NCBI RefSeq assembly: GCF_022539665.2
Contig: NC_081338.1
Span: 1-64,000, forward strand
Source of the DNA: Daphnia carinata
Lineage: Eukaryota; Arthropoda; Branchiopoda; Diplostraca; Daphniidae
Direction: 5' to 3'
Length of the DNA stretch: 64,000 nt
Part shown: one piece after another, positions 45,566 through 56,716 of the stretch
How positions within the stretch are numbered: the first letter of the stretch is position 1
How the letters are laid out: each line of letters starts with the position of its first letter
Translations under genes and position numbers: made by a program
The notes under the pieces: generated by a model
What the model saw: the letters and a program-made list of their open reading frames with translations, nothing else
Databases searched by the model: none
Told to the model about the DNA's origin: nothing

Positions 45566-46281
45566 AACACCAAGCGTGCCAACCAAAGCTTTTATACCTC
45601 TTGTAGTTCAAGTGTCATTGGTTGCTGCAGGTTAACGTTGAAAGTATGGGAATTGGATCTAGTTAGTAGTGAACGTTAGCCATCCGTCAGTTTTGTAAAG
45701 TGAACTATATTCAGGTACTTACTGGCCGATGGCTAGTAGTGCCTAGTAGTGCCCTCAGGCTGATTGCACGAAATAATAGTCATGTTACGTTAAGGGATTT
45801 TGAGTTGTCAGCGTTATCGGCTAAATTGACGTAGCGTGATTTTCTTACATTTAGTTGATGCGCCAATTAACGCGTTATTTCAACGATACATTAACGTAAG
45901 TGTTCACGTGATTGTAACAATTTTGATAAAAGTACAGGAAAAGCATAGCCGCTTTATATATTCATTCGGTAAAAATAGCGACATGTTTTGAAATAGTGTG
46001 TTGTTTAACGTTACCCAATAAAGCTTTTGTAACATCAACCCCTTATATTATTCATTAACGTAATGCATTAGGGCATTAAGTCCCAAATATACTGCTAAAT
46101 CCAAGGCGTATAAAAATTGTTAACCTATGAGCGCTGCTCTTATTATCAGGAAAAATGTTTCTCGAGCTAGTAAAATGGAAGGGTTTGGGGAATTTGAATG
46201 CAGTCCAAAGGGTCCGATTGGTAATGAGGTACAGCAAAACAAATGGAAACAATTACCAAATAGTAAAACTGAAGTAAAATA

Positions 46282-46376
46282 TCCTTCGAACCGGAGTTGA
46301 ACCAGTGACCTATGGATAACTCGATAATCACCTTTAGTCTACAGTCCACCGCTCTACCAACTGAGCTATCGAAGGA
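46282..46376 (-). tRNA. tRNA-Tyr(GUA), unit 10
   Basis: 21-nt intron type a. Confidence 0.95.
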
Positions 46377-46544
46377 ATAATTCAAATTCGACTTAGTTTT
46401 CTACACGCTTCGGGGCAACTGAGTCAATTTCGGAAAGTAGTTACATAAAGTTTTTGCTTCTATCCCAATTTGCACACAAAATAGCGTTGCATGACGGTTG
46501 CCTTGGCCTCTTGTGATTATCTACACACTGCTATCTGGTGCAAC

Positions 46545-46621
46545 GCAGATGGTAGGATTCGGACCCACCCAAAAGGAAACTGATTTCTAGTCATTCGCCT
46601 TAATCACTCGGCCACATCTGC
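46545..46621 (-). pseudogene. tRNA-Ser(AGA) degraded copy, unit 10
   Basis: Same defects as unit 2, including the internal T4. Confidence 0.8.
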
Positions 46622-46717
46622 ATAAATTTGTATCGAGGGCGATTCATTCAGTGCTAGTATGACAAATCATAATTTCAAATACAATTATGGACATGAATTT
46701 TTCTTTGAATTTCTTTA

Positions 46718-46801
46718 TGTCAGAAGAGGGATTCGAACCCTCGCCCAGAGAACTGGACTGCGACCTGAACGCAGCGCCTTGGACCGCTCGGCCATCCTGA
46801 C
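46718..46801 (-). tRNA. tRNA-Leu(CAG), unit 10
   Basis: Mature region as in unit 1; 5' flank variant shared with unit 5. Confidence 0.96.
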
Positions 46802-46914
46802 AAACAAGCACTTTGCTATCTCTTCGAAGCGGAAGTATGCAAGTCACACGTGTGACGATAACTCATCTATTGCATGCTGCTTGTAACGTCTGTCACATGC
46901 ATTAAATATATACT

Positions 46915-46999
46915 GCCTCCTATGAGAATTGAACTCATGACCCCTAGTTAGCAACAATGAAAGTACAAGACTAGTGCTCTGCCACTGAGCTATGGAGGC
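46915..46999 (-). tRNA. tRNA-Thr(UGU), unit 10
   Basis: 14-nt intron as in unit 1. The 5' acceptor is GCCTCCA, giving an A7-A66 mismatch. Confidence 0.88.
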
Positions 47000-47070
47000 T
47001 GATGTGTCAAAACTGCAAGAACATGGCATTGCGTATTAAACGGGCTTTTGCTACAATAATAAATAAAGAA

Positions 47071-47119
47071 AAAATGTGGAACGCTTCACGATTTTGCGTG
47101 TCATCCTTGCGCAGGGGCC

Positions 47120-47159
<40 letters not shown>

Positions 47160-47175
47160 ATTCCGTATGGAATAC
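47071..47175 (-). ncRNA. U6 snRNA, unit 10
   Basis: Complete copy, same as unit 1. Confidence 0.97.
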
Positions 47176-47891
47176 AACACCAAGCGTGCCAACCAAAGCT
47201 TTTATACCTCTTGTAGTTCAAGTGTCATTGGTTGCTGCAGGTTAACGTTGAAAGTATGGGAATTGGATCTAGTTAGTAGTGAACGTTAGCCATCCGTCAG
47301 TTTTGTAAAGTGAACTATATTCAGGTACTTACTGGCCGATGGCTAGTAGTGCCTAGTAGTGCCCTCAGGCTGATTGCACGAAATAATAGTCATGTTACGT
47401 TAAGGGATTTTGAGTTGTCAGCGTTATCGGCTAAATTGACGTAGCGTGATTTTCTTACATTTAGTTGATGCGCCAATTAACGCGTTATTTCAACGATACA
47501 TTAACGTAAGTGTTCACGTGATTGTAACAATTTTGATAAAAGTACAGGAAAAGCATAGCCGCTTTATATATTCATTCGGTAAAAATAGCGACATGTTTTG
47601 AAATAGTGTGTTGTTTAACGTTACCCAATAAAGCTTTTGTAACATCAACCCCTTATATTATTCATTAACGTAATGCATTAGGGCATTAAGTCCCAAATAT
47701 ACTGCTAAATCCAAGGCGTATAAAAATTGTTAACCTATGAGCGCTGCTCTTATTATCAGGAAAAATGTTTCTCGAGCTAGTAAAATGGAAGGGTTTGGGG
47801 AATTTGAATGCAGTCCAAAGGGTCCGATTGGTAATGAGGTACAGCAAAACAAATGGAAACAATTACCAAATAGTAAAACTGAAGTAAAATA

Positions 47892-47986
47892 TCCTTCGAA
47901 CCGGAGTTGAACCAGTGACCTATGGATAACTCGATAATCACCTTTAGTCTACAGTCCACCGCTCTACCAACTGAGCTATCGAAGGA
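47892..47986 (-). tRNA. tRNA-Tyr(GUA), unit 11
   Basis: 21-nt intron type a. Confidence 0.95.
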
Positions 47987-48154
47987 ATAATTCAAATTCG
48001 ACTTAGTTTTCTACACGCTTCGGGGCAACTGAGTCAATTTCGGAAAGTAGTTACATAAAGTTTTTGCTTCTATCCCAATTTGCACACAAAATAGCGTTGC
48101 ATGACGGTTGCCTTGGCCTCTTGTGATTATCTACACACTGCTATCTGGTGCAAC

Positions 48155-48231
48155 GCAGATGGTAGGATTCGAACCCACCCAGAAGGAAACTGATTTCTAG
48201 TCAGTCGCCTTAACCACTCGGCCACATCTGC
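48155..48231 (-). tRNA. tRNA-Ser(AGA)-like, short variable arm, unit 11
   Basis: 77 nt, intact anticodon stem and T-loop, short variable arm. Confidence 0.7.
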
Positions 48232-48327
48232 TGAAATTTGTATCGAGGGCGATTCATTCAGTGCTAGTATGACAAATCATAATTTCAAATACAATTATGG
48301 ACATGAATTTTTCTTTGAATTTCTTTG

Positions 48328-48411
48328 TGTCAGAAGAGGGATTCGAACCCTCGCCCAGAGAACTGGACTGCGACCTGAACGCAGCGCCTTGGACCGCTCG
48401 GCCATCCTGAC
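48328..48411 (-). tRNA. tRNA-Leu(CAG), unit 11
   Basis: Mature region as in unit 1. Confidence 0.96.
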
Positions 48412-48524
48412 ATGAACGCACTTTGCTATCTCTTCGAAGCGGAAGTATGCAAGTCACACGTGTGACGATAACTCATCTATTGCATGCTGCTTGTAACGTC
48501 TGTCACATGCATTAAATACACTGT

Positions 48525-48606
48525 GCCCTCTATGAGAATTGAACTCATGACCACTAGTTAACCACCATGTTACAAGACTAGTGCTCTGCCACTGAGCTAA
48601 GAAGGC
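48525..48606 (-). tRNA. tRNA-Thr(UGU), unit 11
   Basis: 11-nt intron (ACATGGTGGTT), as in unit 3. Confidence 0.93.
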
Positions 48607-48677
48607 TGATGTGTCAAAACTGCAAGAACATGGCATTGCGTATTAAACGGGCTTTTGCTACAATAATAAATAAATAA

Positions 48678-48726
48678 AAAATGTGGAACGCTTCACGATT
48701 TTGCGTGTCATCCTTGCGCAGGGGCC

Positions 48727-48766
<40 letters not shown>

Positions 48767-48782
48767 ATTCCGTATGGAATAC
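48678..48782 (-). ncRNA. U6 snRNA, unit 11
   Basis: Complete RNA; a single change lies just beyond the T6 terminator. Confidence 0.97.
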
Positions 48783-49497
48783 AACACCAAGCGTGCCAAC
48801 CAAAGCTTTTATACCTCTTGTAGTTCAAGTGTCATTGGTTGCTGCAGGTTAACGTTGAAAGTATGGGAATTGGATCTAGTTAGTAGTGAACGTTAGCCAT
48901 CCGTCAGTTTTGTAAAGTGAACTATATTCAGGTACTTACTGGCCGATGGCTAGTAGTGCCTAGTAGTGCCCTCAGGCTGATTGCACGAAATAATAGTCAT
49001 GTTACGTTAAGGGATTTTGAGTTGTCAGCGTTATCGGCTAAATTGACGTAGCGTGATTTTCTTACATTTAGTTGATGCGCCAATTAACGCGTTATTTCAA
49101 CGATACATTAACGTAAGTGTTCACGTGATTGTAACAATTTTGATAAAAGTACAGGAAAAGCATAGCCGCTTTATATATTCATTCGGTAAAAATAGCGACA
49201 TGTTTTGAAATAGTGTGTTGTTTAACGTTACCCAATAAAGCTTTTGTAACATCAACCCCTTATATTATTCATTAACGTAATGCATTAGGGCATTAAGTCC
49301 CAAATATACTGCTAAATCCAAGGCGTATAAAAATTGTTAACCTATGAGCGCTGCTCTTATTATCAGGAAAATGTTTCTCGAGCTAGTAAAATGGAAGGGT
49401 TTGGGGAATTTGAATGCAGTCCAAAGGGTCCGATTGGTAATGAGGTACAGCAAAACAAATGGAAACAATTACCAAATAGTAAAACTGAAGTAAGATA

Positions 49498-49592
49498 TCC
49501 TTCGAACCGGAGTTGAACCAGTGACCTATGGATAACTCGATATTAACTTGTAGCCTACAGTCCACCGCTCTACCAACTGAGCTATCGAAGGG
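49498..49592 (-). tRNA. tRNA-Tyr(GUA), unit 12
   Basis: 21-nt intron of a different sequence (begins GCTACAAGTT). The first base is C for T, so the 1-72 pair is a C-A mismatch. Confidence 0.88.
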
Positions 49593-49760
49593 ATATTTCA
49601 AATTCGACTTAGTTTTCTACACGCTTCGGGGCAACTGAGTCAATTTCGGAAAGTAGTTACATAAAGTTTTTGCTTCTATCCCAATTTGCACACAAAATAG
49701 CGTTGCATGACGGTTGCCTTGGCCTCTTGTGATTATCTACACACTGCTATCTGGTGCAAC

Positions 49761-49837
49761 GCAGATGGTAGGATTCGGACCCACCCAAAAGGAAACTGAT
49801 TTCTAGTCATTCGCCTTAATCACTCGGCCACATCTGC
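49761..49837 (-). pseudogene. tRNA-Ser(AGA) degraded copy, unit 12
   Basis: Same defects as unit 2, including the internal T4. Confidence 0.8.
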
Positions 49838-49933
49838 TGAAATTTGTATCGAGGGCGATTCATTCAGTGCTAGTATGACAAATCATAATTTCAAATACAA
49901 TTATGGACATGAATTTTTCTTTGAATTTCTTTG

Positions 49934-50017
49934 TGTCAGAAGAAGGATTCGAACCCTTGCCCAGAGATCTGGACTGCAACCTGAACGCAGCGCCTTGGAC
50001 CGCTCGGTCATTCTGAC
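49934..50017 (-). tRNA. tRNA-Leu(CAG), diverged copy, unit 12
   Basis: Several substitutions: acceptor GTCAGAA (now fully paired with TTCTGAC), D-arm TGACC, a G-U in the anticodon stem, and T-stem AAGGG/CCTTC with an A-C mismatch. The CAG anticodon is kept. It is the only strongly diverged Leu copy. Confidence 0.85.
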
Positions 50018-50130
50018 ATGAACGCACTTTGCTATCTCTTCGAAGCGGAAGTATGCAAGTCACACGTGTGACGATAACTCATCTATTGCATGCTGCTTGT
50101 AACGTCTGTCACATGCATTAAATACACTGT

Positions 50131-50212
50131 GCCCTCTATGAGAATTGAACTCATGACCACTAGTTAGCCACCATGTTACAAGACTAGTGCTCTGCCACTG
50201 AGCTAAGAAGGC
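50131..50212 (-). tRNA. tRNA-Thr(UGU), unit 12
   Basis: 11-nt intron (ACATGGTGGCT). Confidence 0.93.
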
Positions 50213-50283
50213 TGATGTGTCAAAACTGCAAGAACATGGCATTGCGTATTAAACGGGCTTTTGCTACAATAATAAATAAAGAA

Positions 50284-50332
50284 AAAATGTGGAACGCTTC
50301 ACGATTTTGCGTGTCATCCTTGCGCAGGGGCC

Positions 50333-50372
<40 letters not shown>

Positions 50373-50388
50373 ATTCCGTATGGAATAC
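50284..50388 (-). ncRNA. U6 snRNA, unit 12
   Basis: Complete copy, same as unit 1. Confidence 0.97.
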
Positions 50389-51103
50389 AACACCAAGCGT
50401 GCCAACCAAAGCTTTTATACCTCTTGTAGTTCAAGTGTCATTGGTTGCTGCAGGTTAACGTTGAAAGTATGGGAATTGGATCTAGTTAGTAGTGAACGTT
50501 AGCCATCCGTCAGTTTTGTAAAGTGAACTATATTCAGGTACTTACTGGCCGATGGCTAGTAGTGCCTAGTAGTGCCCTCAGGCTGATTGCACGAAATAAT
50601 AGTCATGTTACGTTAAGGGATTTTGAGTTGTCAGCGTTATCGGCTAAATTGACGTAGCGTGATTTTCTTACATTTAGTTGATGCGCCAATTAACGCGTTA
50701 TTTCAACGATACATTAACGTAAGTGTTCACGTGATTGTAACAATTTTGATAAAAGTACAGGAAAAGCATAGCCGCTTTATATATTCATTCGGTAAAAATA
50801 GCGACATGTTTTGAAATAGTGTGTTGTTTAACGTTACCCAATAAAGCTTTTGTAACATCAACCCCTTATATTATTCATTAACGTAATGCATTAGGGCATT
50901 AAGTCCCAAATATACTGCTAAATCCAAGGCGTATAAAAATTGTTAACCTATGAGCGCTGCTCTTATTATCAGGAAAATGTTTCTCGAGCTAGTAAAATGG
51001 AAGGGTTTGGGGAATTTGAATGCAGTCCAAAGGGTCCGATTGGTAATGAGGTACAGCAAAACAAATGGAAACAATTACCAAATAGTAAAACTGAAGTAAA
51101 ATA

Positions 51104-51198
51104 TCCTTCGAACCGGAGTTGAACCAGTGACCTATGGATAACTCGATAATCACCTTTAGTCTACAGTCCACCGCTCTACCAACTGAGCTATCGAAGGA
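51104..51198 (-). tRNA. tRNA-Tyr(GUA), unit 13
   Basis: 21-nt intron type a. Confidence 0.95.
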
Positions 51199-51366
51199 AT
51201 AATTCAAATTCGACTTAGTTTTCTACACGCTTCGGGGCAACTGAGTCAATTTCGGAAAGTAGTTACATAAAGTTTTTGCTTCTATCCCAATTTGCACACA
51301 AAATAGCGTTGCATGACGGTTGCCTTGGCCTCTTGTGATTATCTACACACTGCTATCTGGTGCAAC

Positions 51367-51443
51367 GCAGATGGTAGGATTCGAACCCACCCAAAAGGAA
51401 ACTGATTTCTAGTCAGTCGCCTTAACCACTCGGCCACATCTGC
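51367..51443 (-). tRNA. tRNA-Ser(AGA)-like with internal T4, unit 13
   Basis: 77 nt with intact anticodon stem and T-loop, but the short variable arm reads CCTTTTGG on the transcribed strand, a potential internal terminator. Confidence 0.65.
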
Positions 51444-51539
51444 TGAAATTTGTATCGAGGGCGATTCATTCAGTGCTAGTATGACAAATCATAATTTCAA
51501 ATACAATTATGGACATGAATTTTTCTTTGAATTTCTTTA

Positions 51540-51623
51540 TGTCAGAAGAGGGATTCGAACCCTCGCCCAGAGAACTGGACTGCGACCTGAACGCAGCGCC
51601 TTGGACCGCTCGGCCATCCTGAC
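51540..51623 (-). tRNA. tRNA-Leu(CAG), unit 13
   Basis: Mature region as in unit 1. Confidence 0.96.
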
Positions 51624-51736
51624 ATGAACGCACTTTGCTATCTCTTCGAAGCGGAAGTATGCAAGTCACACGTGTGACGATAACTCATCTATTGCATGCT
51701 GCTTGTAACGTCTGTCACATGCATTAAATACACTGT

Positions 51737-51818
51737 GCCCTCTATGAGAATTGAACTCATGACCACTAGTTAACCACCATGTTACAAGACTAGTGCTCTG
51801 CCACTGAGCTAAGAAGGC
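51737..51818 (-). tRNA. tRNA-Thr(UGU), unit 13
   Basis: 11-nt intron (ACATGGTGGTT). Confidence 0.93.
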
Positions 51819-51889
51819 TGATGTGTCAAAACTGCAAGAACATGGCATTGCGTATTAAACGGGCTTTTGCTACAATAATAAATAAAGAA

Positions 51890-51938
51890 AAAATGTGGAA
51901 CGCTTCACGATTTTGCGTGTCATCCTTGCGCAGGGGCC

Positions 51939-51978
<40 letters not shown>

Positions 51979-51994
51979 ATTCCGTATGGAATAC
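51890..51994 (-). ncRNA. U6 snRNA, unit 13
   Basis: Complete copy, same as unit 1. Confidence 0.97.
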
Positions 51995-52711
51995 AACACC
52001 AAGCGTGCCAACCAAAGCTTTTATACCTCTTGTAGTTCAAGTGTCATTGGTTGCTGCAGGTTAACGTTGAAAGTATGGGAATTGGATCTAGTTAGTAGTG
52101 AACGTTAGCCATCCGTCAGTTTTGTAAAGTGAACTATATTCAGGTACTTACTGGCCGATGGCTAGTAGTGCCTAGTAGTGCCCACAGGCTGATTGCACGA
52201 AATAATAGTCATGTTACGTTAAGGGATTTTGAGTTGTCAGCGTTATCGGCTAAATTGACGTAGCGTGATTTTCTTACATTTAGTTGATGCGCCAATTAAC
52301 GCGTTATTTCAACGATACATTAACGTAAGTGTTCACGTGATTGTAACAATTTTGATAAAAGTACAGGAAAAGCATAGCCGCTTTATATATTCATTCGGTA
52401 AAAATAGCGACATGTTTTGAAATAGTGTGTTGTTTAACGTTACCCAATAAAGCTTTTGTAACATCAACCCCTTATATTATTCATTAACGTAATGCATTAG
52501 GGCATTAAGTCCCAAATATACTGCTAAATCCAAAGGCGTATAAAAATTGTTAACCTATGAGCGCTGCTCTTATTATCAGGAAAAATGTTTCTCGAGCTAG
52601 TAAAATGGAAGGGTTTGGGGAATTTGAATGCAGTCCAAAGGGTCCGATTGGTAATGAGGTACAGCAAAACAAATGGAAACAATTACCAAATAGTAAAACT
52701 GAAGTAAAATA

Positions 52712-52806
52712 TCCTTCGAACCGGAGTTGAACCAGTGACCTATGGATAACTCGATAATCACCTTTAGTCTACAGTCCACCGCTCTACCAACTGAGCTATC
52801 GAAGGA
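52712..52806 (-). tRNA. tRNA-Tyr(GUA), unit 14
   Basis: 21-nt intron type a. Confidence 0.95.
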
Positions 52807-52974
52807 ATAATTCAAATTCGACTTAGTTTTCTACACGCTTCGGGGCAACTGAGTCAATTTCGGAAAGTAGTTACATAAAGTTTTTGCTTCTATCCCAATT
52901 TGCACACAAAATAGCGTTGCATGACGGTTGCCTTGGCCTCTTGTGATTATCTACACACTGCTATCTGGTGCAAC

Positions 52975-53051
52975 GCAGATGGTAGGATTCGAACCCACCC
53001 AGAAGGAAACTGATTTCTAGTCAGTCGCCTTAACCACTCGGCCACATCTGC
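52975..53051 (-). tRNA. tRNA-Ser(AGA)-like, short variable arm, unit 14
   Basis: 77 nt, intact anticodon stem and T-loop, short variable arm. Confidence 0.7.
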
Positions 53052-53147
53052 TGAAATTTGTATCGAGGGCGATTCATTCAGTGCTAGTATGACAAATCAT
53101 AATTTCAAATACAATTATGGACATGAATTTTTCTTTGAATTTCTTTG

Positions 53148-53231
53148 TGTCAGAAGAGGGATTCGAACCCTCGCCCAGAGAACTGGACTGCGACCTGAAC
53201 GCAGCGCCTTGGACCGCTCGGCCATCCTGAC
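53148..53231 (-). tRNA. tRNA-Leu(CAG), unit 14
   Basis: Mature region as in unit 1. Confidence 0.96.
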
Positions 53232-53344
53232 ATGAACGCACTTTGCTATCTCTTCGAAGCGGAAGTATGCAAGTCACACGTGTGACGATAACTCATCTAT
53301 TGCATGCTGCTTGTAACGTCTGTCACATGCATTAAATACACTGT

Positions 53345-53429
53345 GCCCTCTATGAGAATTGAACTCATGACCACTAGTTAACGATCTGGAAAGTACAAGA
53401 CTAGTGCTCTGCCACTGAGCTAAGAAGGC
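53345..53429 (-). tRNA. tRNA-Thr(UGU), unit 14
   Basis: 14-nt intron of its own sequence (CTTTCCAGATCGTT). Confidence 0.93.
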
Positions 53430-53500
53430 TGATGTGTCAAAACTGCAAGAACATGGCATTGCGTATTAAACGGGCTTTTGCTACAATAATAAATAAAGAA

Positions 53501-53549
53501 AAAATGTGGAACGCTTCACGATTTTGCGTGTCATCCTTGCGCAGGGGCC

Positions 53550-53589
<40 letters not shown>

Positions 53590-53605
53590 ATTCCGTATGG
53601 AATAC
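53501..53605 (-). ncRNA. U6 snRNA, unit 14
   Basis: Complete copy, same as unit 1. Confidence 0.97.
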
Positions 53606-54320
53606 AACACCAAGCGTGCCAACCAAAGCTTTTATACCTCTTGTAGTTCAAGTGTCATTGGTTGCTGCAGGTTAACGTTGAAAGTATGGGAATTGGATCT
53701 AGTTAGTAGTGAACGTTAGCCATCCGTCAGTTTTGTAAAGTGAACTATATTCAGGTACTTACTGGCCGATGGCTAGTAGTGCCTAGTAGTGCCCTCAGGC
53801 TGATTGCACGAAATAATAGTCATGTTACGTTAAGGGATTTTGAGTTGTCAGCGTTATCGGCTAAATTGACGTAGCGTGATTTTCTTACATTTAGTTGATG
53901 CGCCAATTAACGCGTTATTTCAACGATACATTAACGTAAGTGTTCACGTGATTGTAACAATTTTGATAAAAGTACAGGAAAAGCATAGCCGCTTTATATA
54001 TTCATTCGGTAAAAATAGCGACATGTTTTGAAATAGTGTGTTGTTTAACGTTACCCAATAAAGCTTTTGTAACATCAACCCCTTATATTATTCATTAACG
54101 TAATGCATTAGGGCATTAAGTCCCAAATATACTGCTAAATCCAAGGCGTATAAAAATTGTTAACCTATGAGCGCTGCTCTTATTATCAGGAAAATGTTTC
54201 TCGAGCTAGTAAAATGGAAGGGTTTGGGGAATTTGAATGCAGTCCAAAGGGTCCGATTGGTAATGAGGTACAGCAAAACAAATGGAAACAATTACCAAAT
54301 AGTAAAACTGAAGTCAAATA

Positions 54321-54415
54321 TCCTTCGAACCGGAGTTGAACCAGTGACCTATGGATAACTCGATAATCACCTTTAGTCTACAGTCCACCGCTCTACCAAC
54401 TGAGCTATCGAAGGA
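54321..54415 (-). tRNA. tRNA-Tyr(GUA), unit 15
   Basis: 21-nt intron type a. Confidence 0.95.
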
Positions 54416-54583
54416 ATAATTCAAATTCGACTTAGTTTTCTACACGCTTCGGGGCAACTGAGTCAATTTCGGAAAGTAGTTACATAAAGTTTTTGCTTCT
54501 ATCCCAATTTGCACACAAAATAGCGTTGCATGACGGTTGCCTTGGCCTCTTGTGATTATCTACACACTGCTATCTGGTGCAAC

Positions 54584-54660
54584 GCAGATGGTAGGATTCG
54601 GACCCACCCAAAAGGAAACTGATTTCTAGTCATTCGCCTTAATCACTCGGCCACATCTGC
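54584..54660 (-). pseudogene. tRNA-Ser(AGA) degraded copy, unit 15
   Basis: Same defects as unit 2, including the internal T4. Confidence 0.8.
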
Positions 54661-54756
54661 TGAAATTTGTATCGAGGGCGATTCATTCAGTGCTAGTATG
54701 ACAAATCATAATTTCAAATACAATTATGGACATGAATTTTTCTTTGAATTTCTTTG

Positions 54757-54840
54757 TGTCAGAAGAGGGATTCGAACCCTCGCCCAGAGAACTGGACTGC
54801 GACCTGAACGCAGCGCCTTGGACCGCTCGGCCATCCTGAC
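54757..54840 (-). tRNA. tRNA-Leu(CAG), unit 15
   Basis: Mature region as in unit 1. Confidence 0.96.
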
Positions 54841-54953
54841 ATGAACGCACTTTGCTATCTCTTCGAAGCGGAAGTATGCAAGTCACACGTGTGACGATAA
54901 CTCATCTATTGCATGCTGCTTGTAACGTCTGTCACATGCATTAAATACACTGT

Positions 54954-55035
54954 GCCTCCTATGAGAATTGAACTCATGACCTCTAGTTAACGATCATGTT
55001 ACAAGACTAGTGCTCTGCCACTGAGCTAAGAAGGC
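54954..55035 (-). tRNA. tRNA-Thr(UGU), unit 15
   Basis: 11-nt intron (ACATGATCGTT) and exon variant as in unit 8. Confidence 0.92.
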
Positions 55036-55106
55036 TGATGTGTCAAAACTGCAAGAACATGGCATTGCGTATTAAACGGGCTTTTGCTACAATAATAAAT
55101 AAAGAA

Positions 55107-55155
55107 AAAATGTGGAACGCTTCACGATTTTGCGTGTCATCCTTGCGCAGGGGCC

Positions 55156-55195
<40 letters not shown>

Positions 55196-55211
55196 ATTCC
55201 GTATGGAATAC
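55107..55211 (-). ncRNA. U6 snRNA, unit 15
   Basis: Complete copy, same as unit 1. Confidence 0.97.
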
Positions 55212-55927
55212 AACACCAAGCGTGCCAACCAAAGCTTTTATACCTCTTGTAGTTCAAGTGTCATTGGTTGCTGCAGGTTAACGTTGAAAGTATGGGAATT
55301 GGATCTAGTTAGTAGTGAACGTTAGCCATCCGTCAGTTTTGTAAAGTGAACTATATTCAGGTACTTACTGGCCGATGGCTAGTAGTGCCTAGTAGTGCCC
55401 TCAGGCTGATTGCACGAAATAATAGTCATGTTACGTTAAGGGATTTTGAGTTGTCAGCGTTATCGGCTAAATTGACGTAGCGTGATTTTCTTACATTTAG
55501 TTGATGCGCCAATTAACGCGTTATTTCAACGATACATTAACGTAAGTGTTCACGTGATTGTAACAATTTTGATAAAAGTACAGGAAAAGCATAGCCGCTT
55601 TATATATTCATTCGGTAAAAATAGCGACATGTTTTGAAATAGTGTGTTGTTTAACGTTACCCAATAAAGCTTTTGTAACATCAACCCCTTATATTATTCA
55701 TTAACGTAATGCATTAGGGCATTAAGTCCCAAATATACTGCTAAATCCAAGGCGTATAAAAATTGTTAACCTATGAGCGCTGCTCTTATTATCAGGAAAA
55801 ATGTTTCTCGAGCTAGTAAAATGGAAGGGTTTGGGGAATTTGAATGCAGTCCAAAGGGTCCGATTGGTAATGAGGTACAGCAAAACAAATGGAAACAATT
55901 ACCAAATAGTAAAACTGAAGTAAAATA

Positions 55928-56022
55928 TCCTTCGAACCGGAGTTGAACCAGTGACCTATGGATAACTCGATAATCACCTTTAGTCTACAGTCCACCGCTC
56001 TACCAACTGAGCTATCGAAGGA
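55928..56022 (-). tRNA. tRNA-Tyr(GUA), unit 16
   Basis: 21-nt intron type a. Confidence 0.95.
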
Positions 56023-56190
56023 ATAATTCAAATTCGACTTAGTTTTCTACACGCTTCGGGGCAACTGAGTCAATTTCGGAAAGTAGTTACATAAAGTTTT
56101 TGCTTCTATCCCAATTTGCACACAAAATAGCGTTGCATGACGGTTGCCTTGGCCTCTTGTGATTATCTACACACTGCTATCTGGTGCAAC

Positions 56191-56267
56191 GCAGATGGTA
56201 GGATTCGAACCCACCCAGAGGGAAACTGATTTCTAGTCAGTCGCCTTAACCACTCGGCCACATCTGC
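56191..56267 (-). tRNA. tRNA-Ser(AGA)-like, short variable arm, unit 16
   Basis: 77 nt, intact anticodon stem and T-loop, variable arm TTCCCTCTGG. Confidence 0.7.
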
Positions 56268-56363
56268 TGAAATTTGTATCGAGGGCGATTCATTCAGTGC
56301 TAGTATGACAAATCATAATTTCAAATACAATTATGGACATGAATTTTTCTTTGAATTTCTTTG

Positions 56364-56447
56364 TGTCAGAAGAGGGATTCGAACCCTCGCCCAGAGAACT
56401 GGACTGCGACCTGAACGCAGCGCCTTGGACCGCTCGGCCATCCTGAC
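56364..56447 (-). tRNA. tRNA-Leu(CAG), unit 16
   Basis: Mature region as in unit 1. Confidence 0.96.
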
Positions 56448-56560
56448 ATGAACGCACTTTGCTATCTCTTCGAAGCGGAAGTATGCAAGTCACACGTGTG
56501 ACGATAACTCATCTATTGCATGCTGCTTGTAACGTCTGTCACATGCATTAAATACACTGT

Positions 56561-56645
56561 GCCTCCTATGAGAATTGAACTCATGACCACTAGTTAACGA
56601 TTACGAAAGTACAAGACTAGTGCTCTGCCACTGAGCTAAGAAGGC
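56561..56645 (-). tRNA. tRNA-Thr(UGU), unit 16
   Basis: 14-nt intron (CTTTCGTAATCGTT), as in unit 6. Confidence 0.93.
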
Positions 56646-56716
56646 TTATTTGTCAAAACTGCAAGAACATGGCATTGCGTATTAAACGGGCTTTTGCTAC
56701 AATAATAAATAAAGAA

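Noticed and set aside
32546..55325. Repeated 60-95 codon frames in the tRNA-U6 array
   Set aside because: They overlap U6, tRNA genes and their promoters on either strand and recur only because the unit is repeated.
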